The notes beneath the pieces are model-generated. The model ran no database searches, was not told the origin of the DNA, and was given only the letters and a program-made list of their open reading frames with translations. Shown here piece by piece: positions 36,111 through 46,522 of a stretch of 64,000 nucleotides of DNA. Each line of letters starts with the position of its first letter. The first letter of the stretch is position 1. Source of the stretch: Phycisphaerae bacterium (GTDB taxonomy: Bacteria; Planctomycetota; Phycisphaerae; UBA1845; UTPLA1); contig JAKLKO010000001.1 of NCBI GenBank assembly GCA_023150615.1, positions 207,356 to 271,355 of the forward strand. The letters run 5' to 3'. The position numbers and the translations under genes are program-made.

Positions 36111-37541
36111 TCAGTCGGCGCGGCGCGTGGTGGTCACGGGCAGTTCGATCCGCAGGACCAGGCGCTCGCTCGTCCCGCGCAGGACCGAGACGACGAGCTG
36201 CGTCGGCGAGCGCGCGAGACGTTCTTCGATGACGCGCCGGTATGTCTTCAGGTCCGGCGTGAGCTGATCGTCGATCTTCTGAATGATGTCGTCCTCGTAC
36301 AGCTCGGCCGTCTCGGCCGGACCAGACTGCACAAGGTGCGCGACGACGACCCCCTTCTCATCGGCGTCGAGCTTCCGGTCAAATCGATCGCGGAAGACCA
36401 GGTCACGAACGGCCATGCCAAGCACGGAGTTGAAGGCGCGATCGGCCTTCTCTGCCGGCGTCGGCGCCTCGGATAGCGTCAGCGGGATCGCCAGTGTCTG
36501 GCCGTCGCGCCAGACGGCGAGCCGAATCGTGTCACCGACGTTCATCCGCTTGACGCGCCGCGTCCAGGTCTCAAGCGTCTCATCATCGGTCGCGCCGGCT
36601 GCGATCGGCTCGTCATTCATGCCGACGATGAAGTCCTTCGGCCGGACGCCGGCGCGCTCGGCCGGTTGTCCCGGCGCAACGGCGCCAACGATGATTGCGG
36701 TCGTCCCGGCGGATAAACCGTAGGCTTGGATCACATCACGGCTGGCCACATTCAGCCCGGCGACGCCCATCCACGGTTCGGGCCGATCGCGCCGATGCTC
36801 CAGTGCGAAACGAACGGCCGGCGCAAACGTCGCCGCGCGGCGGACGCGGGCCTGCGCGAGAAAGCCCGACGCATCGTCGTCATCACCGCGGAACGCGCGC
36901 GCGTCGAACGCGGACGACGATCCGGCGACGCCGATCAGCTTTCCCTCGGCCGAGAATACGAGTGCGCCGGTTCCGCCGGCTGGGACGCCGGCGATGACGA
37001 ATTCATCGTCGCCGACCTGCGGTCCCATGCGGGCCGTCTGGAACGAGCTTCGAAAACCGTCGCGCTCGCCGAGCAGGCCGAGCGTCACGATGTTCCGGCC
37101 GTATCGCGGGAGTTCGCCCGCGTCGGCAAAATCGACGAACGCCATGGCATTGCGCGGCTTGGTCGGTTCGACGAACGCCACGTTGACGAGGTTGTTCACG
37201 CCGACAAGCCGGGCGGGAATGGGTTCGTCCTTGCGGCCGCGAAGGAGCAGCTCGAACCGCTTGAAATAGGCGCGGGGGTATTCGAGCAGGCCGGCAGAGA
37301 TCGGCACCAGGGTTGCGCCGGTGGGTGCGACGACGACGCCGACGTAGTTGACCTCGGCGCGCTTACCATCCTCGGACTCGAGGCCAAACTTGACGACGAC
37401 GAGCGCCCGACCGAAGCGGTCGGAGATGCGCGCGATGGTGAGGCCGAGTTCGTCCGGCGCCGGCGGCGCGGCGCGCGCGGTCGCGGCGGCGATCGCGAGG
37501 ATGCCGGGGATGCCGCAGCGTAGCCAGCACACGTGCTTCAC
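36111..37541 (-). CDS. HtrA-like protein with degenerate protease domain and two PDZ domains
   Basis: The 476-residue protein has a signal peptide (cleavage near ATARA-AP). Residues 30-230 align to a trypsin-like HtrA domain, but the catalytic triad is lost: the His position reads TLVPISAGL, the Asp position NNLVNVAFV, and the Ser loop GGTGALV where the family has GNSGGPL. Two PDZ-like domains follow (about 250-350 and 370-465), with GQPAERAGVRPKDFIVGMND and GPAETAELYEDDIIQKIDD. It is likely a periplasmic peptide-binding chaperone or scaffold, not a protease. GTG at 37541 is preceded by AGGAAGG. Confidence 0.82.
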   Translation of the reverse strand: MKHVCWLRCGIPGILAIAAATARAAPPAPDELGLTIARISDRFGRALVVVKFGLESEDGKRAEVNYVGVVVAPTGATLVPISAGLLEYPRAYFKRFELLLRGRKDEPIPARLVGVNNLVNVAFVEPTKPRNAMAFVDFADAGELPRYGRNIVTLGLLGERDGFRSSFQTARMGPQVGDDEFVIAGVPAGGTGALVFSAEGKLIGVAGSSSAFDARAFRGDDDDASGFLAQARVRRAATFAPAVRFALEHRRDRPEPWMGVAGLNVASRDVIQAYGLSAGTTAIIVGAVAPGQPAERAGVRPKDFIVGMNDEPIAAGATDDETLETWTRRVKRMNVGDTIRLAVWRDGQTLAIPLTLSEAPTPAEKADRAFNSVLGMAVRDLVFRDRFDRKLDADEKGVVVAHLVQSGPAETAELYEDDIIQKIDDQLTPDLKTYRRVIEERLARSPTQLVVSVLRGTSERLVLRIELPVTTTRRAD

Positions 37542-37600
37542 GGAACGACCTTCCTGATATCACCCGTCAACGTGGACCTCCCCGCGTCGCTCCTCTGACA

Positions 37601-40381
37601 TCATGGCTCCACCGGCTCGACGTCGAGCCAGTTCGGCCCCGCAGCGATGTCCACGCGAACCGGCACGGCCAGCGGAAGCGCGCCGCTCATCGCCGCTCGG
37701 ATCCGCGCCGATTCCTCGCAGATGCGGTCGCACGCGACCTCGAACACGAGTTCGTCGTGAATCTGCACGAGCATCCGCGCGGCCCCGGGCCGGTCACAAT
37801 CCTTGCAGAAGATGTCAATCATCGCCTTTTTTATCAAGTCGGCCGCGGAGCCCTGCACGACGGTGTTGACGGCAAAGCGCTCGGCGGCGGCCCGGGCGGT
37901 CGGATTGCGGGAATTGATGTCGTCGATCCGTCGGCGACGTCCGAACAGCGTCTCGACAAAGCCGTCGCGGCGGGCCTGCTCGATGCAGGCATCGAGAAAG
38001 CCCCGGATTCCGGGATAGCGGCGAAAGTACTGATCGATGAACTGCCGGGCCTCGGTGCGGCTCATGCCGGTCTGGCGCGCGAGCCCGAAGGCGGACTGGC
38101 CGTAGATGATGCCGAAGTTGACGGTCTTCGCGCGAGCCCGCTGCTCGCGGGAAACGCGGCCAATGGGCACGTCGTCGATCTGCGACGCGACGAAGGCGTG
38201 AATGTCCTGGTCCTCGGCGAAGGCGTGACGCAGACCTTCGTCCGCGCAGAAGTGCGCCAGCACGCGAAGCTCGATCTGCGAGTAGTCGGCCTTGAGCAGT
38301 CGATGTTCCGGTGAACCGGCGACGAACGCGCGGCGAATTCGTGCCCCGGACTCGGTGCGGATCGGGATGTTCTGGAGATTGGGGTCGCTGCAGGAAAGCC
38401 GCCCGGTTACGGCGACCGTCTGGTTGAAGCTCGGGTGGATCCGGCCCGTCTTGCGGGAGACCATGCCGGGCAGCGGATCGACGTACGTGCCCTTCAGCTT
38501 CGCCAGTTCGCGATAGTCGAGGAGGAGCGCCGGCAGCGGATGCCCGGTCTGCGCGGCGAGCTGTTCGAGGACCTCGGCGTCCGTGGAGCAGCCCGTCTTC
38601 GTGCGTCTTATGACCGGCAGACCGAGTTCGTCGAACAGGACGGTTGCAAGCTGCTTTGTGGAGTCAACGTTGAACGAGTGTCCGGCCGCGGCGTAGATTC
38701 TGCGGACGACGTCGTCCAGCTCGCCAGCCATCTCGGCGCTGAGCCGCTCGAGCAACTTCGTATCGATGGCGATGCCGTTCCATTCCATCTCCGCAAGGAC
38801 CGCGACGAGGGGCATCTCAAGCTCGCGGAAGAGCCTCTCGAGCGATCCGCGGCCGAGTTCCGGCTCCAGGAGGCGGCGGAGCCGCAGCGCGATGTCCGCG
38901 TCTTCAGCGGCGTACTCGGCAACGCGGTCCGTCGGTAGCTGATCGAAGGTAATCTGATCGCGACCCTTGCCGATCAGCTCGGTGGTTGCGATCTTCCGGT
39001 AACCGAGCAGGTCGAGGGCGAGAGCGTCGATTCCGTGCGAGCGGCGCGAGGAGTCGAGGACAAAGCTGGCGATCATGGAGTCGAAGGCCATATTGGCGAC
39101 CGGAAGTCCCGCGCCGCGGAGCACGACGAGATCGTACTTGCAGTTCTGGCCGCACTTCTCGATCCCGGGATCGGCAAGGAGCGGCGCGAGGTGTCGCTTG
39201 AGCGAGTCGAGCGGAAGCAGGTCGCCGACGCCGCGGACGGGGATGTAATAGCCCGACCCGGGTTCGAACGCGACCGAGATTCCGACCAGGTCCGCATCCA
39301 CCGGCGATAGACACGTCGTTTCGGTATCGATGGCGAACGAACGGGCGCAGCGCAGCTTCTCCACCAGTGCGGCCAGGTCCGACGCCGTCGTGACGAGCGT
39401 CGCGCGAGTGCGCGGCTCGGCCGACTCAACGACGGGACGCGCATCCGCTCGAACGGCCGGCGGCGAGACCGGCTTCGCCGCGCCGGTCGCGTTGGATGCA
39501 TCGACGGACGCGGCGGACTCCGGCGCGGCGGGCAGCAGCTCGAGCAATCGCGAGAACGCGAGCGCTTCGAAGATCGGCCGCGCACGGGACCAGTCGAACC
39601 GCGATACGTCGGCGGCGGCGAGATCGAACGCCATCGGCACATCGGTTCTGAGCGTGACGAGCTGCCGGACCGTCTCCGCGCGCGACGCAAAGGCCTCGAT
39701 CGACTGTCGGAGCTTGGGTGTGAGGGACCCGGCGTTGGCGATGATGTTCGCGACGCTGCCGAAGCGTCGTAGGAGTTCGGCGGCCTTCTTGGGGCCGACG
39801 CCGTCCGCGCCCCGGATGTTGTCGGTGCTGTCGCCGATCAGCATCTGGGCCTCGACCGCCTGCTCAGGACCGTAGCCCTTCTGTTCGCGAAGCTGTTCGA
39901 TTCCGAAAAACGCGTCCTGCGTGGGGTCGTAGAGGCGGATTCGATCAGACAGGAGTTGGTCGAGGTCCTTGTCGCGGCTCACAAGGACGATGTCGAGTTC
40001 CGGGTCGTCGACCTGTCGGCAGAACGTGGCGAGCAGGTCGTCCGCCTCGTAGCCGGGCAGGCGGTAGATCGGAACGCCCACCGACTCGAGGACTTGGACA
40101 ATCCGCAACATCTGCGGCGGGAGGTCCTCAGGCGGCGGCTCGCGGTTGTCCTTGTACGTCGGATCGATCGCGACGCGAAAGACCGTTTCGTCGGCCGTGT
40201 CGAGGACCATGGCGAGATAATCCGGGCGCTGGGCGCGAATCAGGCCCAGCAGGGTCTGAAAGAAGACGTAAACGGCCTTGGTCGGTTCGCCCGTCGGCGA
40301 GGTGAGCGGGCGGAACGGCGCGTAGTAGCTGCGGTAAATCTGGGCGTGGCCATCGATGAAGTAGAGGCTGCGCCGGGGCAT
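37601..40381 (-). CDS. polA: DNA polymerase I
   Basis: The 926-residue protein fills repair gaps and removes RNA primers. Domains in order: 5'-3' exonuclease (about 1-300; FIDGHAQIYRSYYA, SRDKDLDQLL, GDSTDNIRGADGVGPKKA), 3'-5' proofreading domain (about 335-520; AIDTETTCLS with intact Asp and Glu, and YAAEDADIAL), and polymerase domain with motif A DYSQIELRVLAHF, motif B RARAKTVNFGIIYG and motif C VQIHDELVF. All catalytic residues I can check are present. Start at 40381 matches the family N-terminus. It is followed by the PDZ gene 59 bases later. Confidence 0.98.
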   Translation of the reverse strand: MPRRSLYFIDGHAQIYRSYYAPFRPLTSPTGEPTKAVYVFFQTLLGLIRAQRPDYLAMVLDTADETVFRVAIDPTYKDNREPPPEDLPPQMLRIVQVLESVGVPIYRLPGYEADDLLATFCRQVDDPELDIVLVSRDKDLDQLLSDRIRLYDPTQDAFFGIEQLREQKGYGPEQAVEAQMLIGDSTDNIRGADGVGPKKAAELLRRFGSVANIIANAGSLTPKLRQSIEAFASRAETVRQLVTLRTDVPMAFDLAAADVSRFDWSRARPIFEALAFSRLLELLPAAPESAASVDASNATGAAKPVSPPAVRADARPVVESAEPRTRATLVTTASDLAALVEKLRCARSFAIDTETTCLSPVDADLVGISVAFEPGSGYYIPVRGVGDLLPLDSLKRHLAPLLADPGIEKCGQNCKYDLVVLRGAGLPVANMAFDSMIASFVLDSSRRSHGIDALALDLLGYRKIATTELIGKGRDQITFDQLPTDRVAEYAAEDADIALRLRRLLEPELGRGSLERLFRELEMPLVAVLAEMEWNGIAIDTKLLERLSAEMAGELDDVVRRIYAAAGHSFNVDSTKQLATVLFDELGLPVIRRTKTGCSTDAEVLEQLAAQTGHPLPALLLDYRELAKLKGTYVDPLPGMVSRKTGRIHPSFNQTVAVTGRLSCSDPNLQNIPIRTESGARIRRAFVAGSPEHRLLKADYSQIELRVLAHFCADEGLRHAFAEDQDIHAFVASQIDDVPIGRVSREQRARAKTVNFGIIYGQSAFGLARQTGMSRTEARQFIDQYFRRYPGIRGFLDACIEQARRDGFVETLFGRRRRIDDINSRNPTARAAAERFAVNTVVQGSAADLIKKAMIDIFCKDCDRPGAARMLVQIHDELVFEVACDRICEESARIRAAMSGALPLAVPVRVDIAAGPNWLDVEPVEP

Positions 40382-40434
40382 CGAAACGACGCTACGAGCA
40401 AGCCGGGCAACGTGCAAGCGGGGATCGGCGGCGA

Positions 40435-42276
40435 CTATCGGTTGACGCCGTTGGGCACGATCGCGGGAAATGAGTTGTTGAGCGGCAGGACGATCAGTCC
40501 GCTCGCGGCGCTGAGGAAGATCGCCTCGTCGAGCTGATCGACGACGAGGTCGGCGTTGAGATCGGCGACGCAGAGATCGGCGGCGATGGCCGGCCCGACG
40601 AGCGCTCCCGTGAAGCGCTGTAGATCCGCGCCGTTGACGACGCCGTCGGCGTTCATGTCGCCGGAGCCCGGCTGCCCCGCGGGAAACTCATCCGCACCGA
40701 TGTCGATCCGGCATCCCATCACCCGGCCTTGGCCGTCCATGTCGTTGTCGTCTGGCGGGATCACTTCGACGGGATCGCCGCCGTTGACGCAGGGTGAGAA
40801 TGGCCGGAGGTGCAGGTCGTCGTCGTCCGTTCCGAAGACATTGTCCGGGCCGTCGGCGTCGACGAAGGTCGGCGGGACGCTGATGTTCCCGATGCCCTGC
40901 AGCGAGCCGGTCCACGCCTGCATGCAGCAGTAGTCAACGATGATGGGCGTGCCCGCAAATTGGCGGACCTGCGCCGGTTCGTTCGTGCCGGAGGCGTCGC
41001 TGTTGGACCACAGCACGGAATTCCGAAGCAGAGGCGTTCCGCCCGTGATCGAAATGCCGCCGCCACCGAGGCCGTAGATTCGATTCGCAACGATCGTCGA
41101 GTTCGCAACGACGAGCGATCCGCCGCTCATGTCAATCGCGCCACCGCGGCTGAGGGCCGTATTGCCGACCATGAGGCAACTGCGGACCAGGCCAGTGCCC
41201 GCGGTGTAGCGGAGCGCGCCACCGTCGGAGCCCGCGAAGTTGTTGAGGAAGACGGACGCGCGGAGATTGAGCGTCGATGACCGCGAGAAAATGGCGCTCC
41301 CGTCGTCCGTGGTGAAATTGTCGACAAAGCGACAGCCGGAGACCGTCGGCGATACAGAGTCGAAGTAGAGCGCGCCCCCGCCGTCGAAGCCCTGCGACAC
41401 GTCATTGAACACGTAGTTGTCGCGAAACGTCGAGGCCACGACGTCGATCGTGCCCTGAAACGAATAGACCGCCCCGCCGAAGAACTGTGTCGAGTTGTTC
41501 TCAAACGTGGAGTTCCAGATTTCCGGCGCGCCGGCGGAGGTCGAGATCGCCCCGCCCGAAGACTCCGAGCGGTTGTCGAAGAACTCGCAGGCGTCGATGA
41601 ACGGGCTGGCGGCGTTGCCGTTGATCGCGCCGCCGAAATTCTGGGCGGTGTTTCGAAGAAAGGCGCAGGACGTAATCGTCGGCGCGCTGCCGTTGGACAT
41701 GTGGATGGCCCCGCCGGCGAGCGCGAAGTTGTCCGAGAACTCGCAATCGTGGATGAACAGTTGCGCGCTGGACCCGTAGATCGCACCGCCGTAGTTGTTC
41801 GGAAAAGCGGCGTCGGCGCGACCGCCGGAGAACACGAGCCCGTCGAGAAGCGTCGACGCGCCGGTGTTGCTGGCGACCAGAATTCGGTAGGTGTTGTCGG
41901 TCGTGTCGCCCGACACGCCGATGTCGCCGCTGAGGATGGTCCTGTTCGCGACTGGATTGCGAAGGTCGGGGTCGGGTGCGGCGTGTCCGGGGTAGCCGCC
42001 TAACAGCACGATGCCGTCGGGCAGAACGAACGACTCCGTTCGGATGCCGGTTCCGTGGTCGGGCCGGTACGTCCCGGCCGCAATTCGAATCTCGTCGCCC
42101 GATTTCGCCGCGAGGAGGGCATCGCGAAGGTCGACGAATGCATCGATCCAGGACGAGCCGTTATTCCCTCCCGGGGCATTGGAATCGACGCGGATGATGT
42201 CGGCCGCGACGGGGCTCGCGACAGCGAGGGCGACGGCAACCTGCCAAGGAAAGGGGCAACGCCTGAAAACCCGCAT
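40435..42276 (-). CDS. Secreted parallel beta-helix protein with dockerin-like tail
   Basis: The 613-residue protein has a signal peptide ending VASPVAAD. The body (about 60-510) is a right-handed parallel beta-helix with repeated rungs such as CEFSDNFALAGGAIHMSNGS and NYGGAIYGSS, with a recurring GGAI/GGAL pattern. About 510-550 has DNVFGTDDDDLHLR, CVNGGDP and IDIGADE, common in planctomycete polymorphic outer-membrane-like proteins. The C-terminus has two loops, DMNADGVVNGADLQ and DLNADLVVDQLDE, in dockerin-like arrangement, as in the protein at 15155-16357. The ATG at 42276 follows GAAGGG. Surface or extracellular adhesion is possible; no enzyme motif is seen. Confidence 0.85.
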   Translation of the reverse strand: MRVFRRCPFPWQVAVALAVASPVAADIIRVDSNAPGGNNGSSWIDAFVDLRDALLAAKSGDEIRIAAGTYRPDHGTGIRTESFVLPDGIVLLGGYPGHAAPDPDLRNPVANRTILSGDIGVSGDTTDNTYRILVASNTGASTLLDGLVFSGGRADAAFPNNYGGAIYGSSAQLFIHDCEFSDNFALAGGAIHMSNGSAPTITSCAFLRNTAQNFGGAINGNAASPFIDACEFFDNRSESSGGAISTSAGAPEIWNSTFENNSTQFFGGAVYSFQGTIDVVASTFRDNYVFNDVSQGFDGGGALYFDSVSPTVSGCRFVDNFTTDDGSAIFSRSSTLNLRASVFLNNFAGSDGGALRYTAGTGLVRSCLMVGNTALSRGGAIDMSGGSLVVANSTIVANRIYGLGGGGISITGGTPLLRNSVLWSNSDASGTNEPAQVRQFAGTPIIVDYCCMQAWTGSLQGIGNISVPPTFVDADGPDNVFGTDDDDLHLRPFSPCVNGGDPVEVIPPDDNDMDGQGRVMGCRIDIGADEFPAGQPGSGDMNADGVVNGADLQRFTGALVGPAIAADLCVADLNADLVVDQLDEAIFLSAASGLIVLPLNNSFPAIVPNGVNR

Positions 42277-42456
42277 GGTGGCCCTTCGTGCGCTTTCCGT
42301 CTGCCGTGAGCCGATTGGGAAAATGGAGCAACCCGGCGCAACAGAAAAGCAAGTAGGGGTTCTCTGCAGCGTTGCTCGATCCGGCCTCCGCACTACGTGA
42401 TTCTCAGTATAACGAACCAACTGGTCCCTTGACTACCCGCGAGGCGAGTGGGGAGG

Positions 42457-42490
42457 AAAAAAAAGAGCCGCCCCGGTAGGAGCGGCCCCC
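42457..42490 (-). terminator. Rho-independent terminator after the PEP-CTERM gene
   Basis: On the minus strand, GCCGCTCC, loop TACC, GGGGCGGC forms an 8-bp stem (one G-T pair) and is followed after two bases by a run of eight T. It sits 27 bases after the PEP-CTERM stop and would stop that transcript before the beta-helix gene. Confidence 0.85.
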
Positions 42491-42516
42491 TTCTGAATCA
42501 GTTCGTATCCGACGGC

Positions 42517-43230
42517 CTAGCGTCGGCGGCGTCGGAGCAGCGCCAAACCACCGAGCCCGAGCAGGGACATCGTCGTCGGCTCCGGCTTGTACTCGTAGGT
42601 CACCGCGACCTTGACGGTGAGGACCGGGTCCTCGACCTCCAACTGCCAGGCGCCCGGGGTCGCCGGGTCGAACTGGAGCGTGTCGGCCATCAGTGTCGGC
42701 GTGACGGTGAAGTTGACGTTCGCAACACCGTCGTAGAGCGCCAGCGCCGGGTTCGTCGTGCCGGACGAAAGCGGGCCGTACGCGAGCGACCCGAAGTCGT
42801 GACCGTCGGGGCCCGTGTCGTCGAAGACGTTATTGTTCCCGCCGTCGCCATCATCGGCGCCTGTAACAAAGAACGGCGACACGATGAGGTTCCCGTCCGA
42901 GACGTTCACGCCCGGACCCGTCGCGTTGTACATCCGCTGCGAGCGGGCCCGCATCTGAAGAAACGTGAACGGAGCGCCGCGCGTGGGATCGTCGTTGTCG
43001 CCGCGCGGATGAACCGAGCCGCTGTGGAAGACTTCGACGATGACGTTCAGCAGCGTCAGGGTCCCGCCCATGTTGTCGAAACCGGGCAGAATGATGTTCT
43101 GAGACGGGTTCAGGTCGCTATCGAAAGAGACCTGCCCCATGTACATGACCGATTGAATCTGGTCCGCATACGAGAACGACGCGACGGTAAGGACCGCTGC
43201 GACGGCAATTGTCTTCGCGACTCGCGACAT
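42517..43230 (-). CDS. PEP-CTERM sorting-domain protein
   Basis: The 237-residue protein has a signal peptide (AVAAVLTVASFSYAD) and ends in the PEP-CTERM module: PEPTTMSLLGLGGLALL then Arg-rich tail. This directs membrane insertion and processing by exosortase EpsH/XrtA in the family. The mature part is beta-rich with no known enzyme motif (SVMYMGQVSFDSDLNPSQ). GGAGGAGAAG precedes the ATG at 43230. Its own promoter and terminator show a single-gene unit. No exosortase gene is in the window. Confidence 0.92.
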   Translation of the reverse strand: MSRVAKTIAVAAVLTVASFSYADQIQSVMYMGQVSFDSDLNPSQNIILPGFDNMGGTLTLLNVIVEVFHSGSVHPRGDNDDPTRGAPFTFLQMRARSQRMYNATGPGVNVSDGNLIVSPFFVTGADDGDGGNNNVFDDTGPDGHDFGSLAYGPLSSGTTNPALALYDGVANVNFTVTPTLMADTLQFDPATPGAWQLEVEDPVLTVKVAVTYEYKPEPTTMSLLGLGGLALLRRRRR

Positions 43231-43350
43231 GAACTTCTCCTCCGAATCCTCTCCGAGTTGAACGTGCGGAGTGCTTCTCAACCCCGCCGTGTTACATGAC
43301 CACTGGGGTGAGGGTCAACGCCGATGGACCCTCCCCGCTCTGTGCAGACA

Positions 43351-43380
43351 ACTGTACCCCAATTGTCAGGGAATAGTCAA
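43351..43380 (-). promoter_or_regulatory. Candidate sigma70-type promoter for the PEP-CTERM gene
   Basis: TTGACT, an 18-base spacer and TACAGT lie 120 bases before the PEP-CTERM start. The surrounding gap (43231-43615) is less GC-rich than the coding DNA; apart from the ribosome site, I saw no other signal in it and no sigma54-type GG-N10-GC box at useful spacing. Confidence 0.5.
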
Positions 43381-43615
43381 GCCGGAATGGGCAGTTTTTC
43401 ACTGCTCAGAAATACCTATAACCGACGGTCTGAAAAAGGAATATGAAACGGATCGCCGCAGAGTTCGGGCGCCATTCTCGGCAATGGAGGGACAGGATCG
43501 CGGGCCAGACCTTCGGCGTGCGACGATTCGAAAACATTTGGGCTCAAAAGAGTTAGGGAGAATCCGAGCGCATTTGGAATATCGCGCGCGAACCCTGGAA
43601 GCCTCTTGGCGGAGG

Positions 43616-45346
43616 TTATCGGGCCCGGCCCTTTTCGATCTTGATCCAGGCATCCTTGAGCGTGACGGTCCGGTTGAAAATCAGCCGACCCGGTGTCGAG
43701 TCCGGATCGACGCAAAAATACCCGAGACGCTCGAACTGGAAGCGGTCTCCGATTCGCACCGTCGCCAGGCTCGGTTCGAGGCGGCAGTCGGAAAGCACGA
43801 CGAGCGATGCCGGATTGAGATTCGCCTTGTAATCGCCGCCGGGTGCGTCGACTTCGGGATTCGGGACCGAGAACAGGTGGTCGTAGAGGCGGACCTCGGC
43901 CGGGATTGAGCGTTCGGCCGAAACCCAGTGCAGCGTTGACTTGACCTTGCGACCGCCCGGCGCATCGCCGCCGCGCGTCGCCGGATCGTACGTGCACCGC
44001 AGCTCCGTGATCTGCCCCGCCGCATCCTTGATGACCGACTTGCAGGTGATGAAGTAGGCCCAGCGAAACCGCACCTCACGCCCGGGTGCCAGGCGGAAGA
44101 AGTCCTTCGGCGGGTCTTCGCGAAAGTCGTCGCGTTCGATGTAGACGATGCGCGAGAACGGGATCTTTCGCGTCCCTGCGGACGGGTCCTCCGGGTTGTT
44201 GACCGCGTCGAGTTCCTCGACCTTTTCCTCCGGGTAGTTCTCGATCACGACGCGGAGCGGCCGCAGGACGGCGAGCCGTCGCTGGGCGCGGAGATTCAGA
44301 TCGTTCCGGACGGCGTTTTCGAGCCGGACGATCTCGATCGTGCTGTTGAACTTCGCGACGCCGATGTCGGCGCAGAACGCGCGGATTGCCTCCGGCGTTA
44401 CGCCGCGCCGGCGCAGTCCCGAGAGGGTCGGCATGCGCGGGTCGTCCCAGCCACGGACGTATCCGCCGCGGACGAGCTCCAGTAGCTTGCGCTTGCTCAT
44501 GACCGTGTGGGTCAGTTCCAGCCTCGCGAACTCGATCTGCTGCGGGTGATGGATCGGCGCAGGATTGCCCTCGTTGATCGCGTTGATGTACCAGTCGTAC
44601 AGGGGGCGGTGATTTTCGAACTCGAGTGTGCAGATCGAGTGCGTGATGCACTCGATCGAGTCCTCCAGGCCGTGCGCCCAGTCATACATGGGGTAAATGC
44701 ACCATTCGTCGCCGGTTCGGTGATGCGACGCGTGGAGGATTCGATACATCACGGGATCGCGCAGATTGAGATTGGGGTGCGCCATGTCGATCTTGGCGCG
44801 CAGCGTCCGCGAACCGTCGGGAAACTCCCCACGGCGCATCCGCTCGAACAGCTCGATGTTTTCGGCCACGCTCCGATCGCGGTACGGGCTGTTTCGACCC
44901 GGCGACGTCAGCGTGCCGCGAAACTCGGCGACCTGCTCGGGGGATTGATCGCAGACGAAGGCCCGGCCCTTGCGGATGAGCAGCACGGCCAGGTCGTACA
45001 TCTGCTGAAAATAGTCGGAGGCAAACAGGACCCCCGCATTGGGGTCGTCGTCGCGCATGGCCGTCCACCGCGCGCCGAGCCAGCGGACGTCGCGGACGAT
45101 CGAGTCGACGTACTCCTGCTCTTCCTTGATCGGATTGGTGTCGTCAAAACGGAGATTGAACTCGCCGCCGTACTTCTCGGCGAGACCGTAGTTCAGGCAA
45201 ATGCTCTTGGCGTGGCCGATGTGCAGGTAACCGTTCGGCTCCGGCGGGAAACGCGTATGGACGCGCCCGCCCCAGCGCCCACTGCGATTGTCCTCGTCGA
45301 TCATGTCCTCGATGAAGTGGGTGGCGCGTTTCTCGGCGTCGGGCAT
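43616..45346 (-). CDS. glnS: Glutaminyl-tRNA synthetase
   Basis: The 576-residue class I synthetase charges tRNA-Gln. It has [21 protein letters not shown] (HIGH), a Rossmann-fold core with RFDDTNP, the KMSKS-like loop [11 protein letters not shown], and the two-barrel anticodon domain of GlnRS, including the C-terminal [18 protein letters not shown]. These features separate it from GluRS. Its presence suggests direct Gln-tRNA charging. It stands alone upstream of the PEP-CTERM gene. Confidence 0.97.
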   Translation of the reverse strand: MPDAEKRATHFIEDMIDEDNRSGRWGGRVHTRFPPEPNGYLHIGHAKSICLNYGLAEKYGGEFNLRFDDTNPIKEEQEYVDSIVRDVRWLGARWTAMRDDDPNAGVLFASDYFQQMYDLAVLLIRKGRAFVCDQSPEQVAEFRGTLTSPGRNSPYRDRSVAENIELFERMRRGEFPDGSRTLRAKIDMAHPNLNLRDPVMYRILHASHHRTGDEWCIYPMYDWAHGLEDSIECITHSICTLEFENHRPLYDWYINAINEGNPAPIHHPQQIEFARLELTHTVMSKRKLLELVRGGYVRGWDDPRMPTLSGLRRRGVTPEAIRAFCADIGVAKFNSTIEIVRLENAVRNDLNLRAQRRLAVLRPLRVVIENYPEEKVEELDAVNNPEDPSAGTRKIPFSRIVYIERDDFREDPPKDFFRLAPGREVRFRWAYFITCKSVIKDAAGQITELRCTYDPATRGGDAPGGRKVKSTLHWVSAERSIPAEVRLYDHLFSVPNPEVDAPGGDYKANLNPASLVVLSDCRLEPSLATVRIGDRFQFERLGYFCVDPDSTPGRLIFNRTVTLKDAWIKIEKGRAR

Positions 45347-45467
45347 GCGGGTTCGTCCCTTCCGTCAGCGTCGGGTCCAACTCGGCGGACCGCGGGCGGA
45401 TTATATGAGAATCGGCCGGCCGACGCGGGGCCATGAACGACCATCCAATGCGACTGCGGCCACGTGG

Positions 45468-46499
45468 CTACGGCAAGTTCGTGATGGTCGTCCAGTAGAG
45501 CGGCCAGAACGTAAACGGGCCGGCGGAAGACGGCATCAGGTCGTCGGGCCGCACCGCGACGGGCAGCGGCGTCAGCCCGGCGTCGATTGCGTCGATGGCG
45601 CGGTCGGCGATGAAGCGATGTGTGACCCGCGTGGGGTGCAGCTCGTCCCAGAAGAGGTACTGGTCGGGGTCCCCGGCGAAGTCACCCCCGCCGAAAAATC
45701 CCAGAATGGAACCGGACCAGGCAGGGTCGGCCGTGTTGGTGACGCCCGGCGGCGGGTCATTGCGCAGCGCGTCGAACAGCGCGAATGAATTGATGCGCAG
45801 GACGGTCACGCCGTCGCGTAAGGCGAGTTCGTCCAAGACAAACTCGAGCCGTGCGTTGAACTCGATGCAGCGTTGCGAGGCGGTCTCCCGGTCGGCATCG
45901 TTGTTGAACGCCGGCGTCATGCCCATGTCGGGGAGGTTCGGGACGAGGAAGCTCCGCGCGCCGCGCACGTAAAGCACATCGAGCGCGGCGGCGATGTGGT
46001 CGGCCATCTCCTGCGCGGAGATCGACGAACGCCCGCGGACGAACTCGACGACGTCGTTGGCGCCGACCCAGAGCACAATGAGGTCGCGCTCACGCGGGCA
46101 GCCGAGGTACTGATCGACCTGCTCGAGCAGGTTGAGCGAGGCGGGGATCGGGCCGAAGTCCGCAAAGCCGCGGCCGGTTTCGGCGCCACCGTGGGCGAAA
46201 TTTGTGCCGCCGAGGTAGCCGGGCAGGAGGCAGTAGCCGTACCTGTGGGCGACGCGCTCGATCCAGACTTCGCCATTCGAGAATCGGCCCGGGGCGTACG
46301 GCGGTGCGGGAACAATGCTGGATTCCAGGCCGATGTTGCCGGTGTCGGAGAGGCTGTCGCCGAAGACGATGAGGCGGTCAAAGGGCCGTGCCGGCGGCGG
46401 CGCATCCAGGCCGCAGCCGGCCAGGATTGCGACGCAGGCAGACCATCTCGCGATTCGGCCGACCGGCGGCGGCGATCGTCGGAAGGGTGCGTCGGTCAT
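45468..46499 (-). CDS. GDSL/SGNH-family lipase or esterase, lipoprotein
   Basis: The 343-residue protein has an N-terminal signal with a lipobox LAGC, so it is probably lipid-anchored. Catalytic blocks are present: LIVFGDSLSDTGN (nucleophile Ser), an Asn-Gly/Gly block, WVGANDVVEF (block III Asn) and FWDELHPTRVTH (Asp and His). The family hydrolyses esters and some glycan acetyl groups. The start at 46499 lies 24 bases after the gltX stop, so the two may be co-transcribed although unrelated in function. Confidence 0.9.
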   Translation of the reverse strand: MTDAPFRRSPPPVGRIARWSACVAILAGCGLDAPPPARPFDRLIVFGDSLSDTGNIGLESSIVPAPPYAPGRFSNGEVWIERVAHRYGYCLLPGYLGGTNFAHGGAETGRGFADFGPIPASLNLLEQVDQYLGCPRERDLIVLWVGANDVVEFVRGRSSISAQEMADHIAAALDVLYVRGARSFLVPNLPDMGMTPAFNNDADRETASQRCIEFNARLEFVLDELALRDGVTVLRINSFALFDALRNDPPPGVTNTADPAWSGSILGFFGGGDFAGDPDQYLFWDELHPTRVTHRFIADRAIDAIDAGLTPLPVAVRPDDLMPSSAGPFTFWPLYWTTITNLP

Positions 46500-46522
46500 G
46501 GCGGGAGCTCGCAAGCGTTCGA

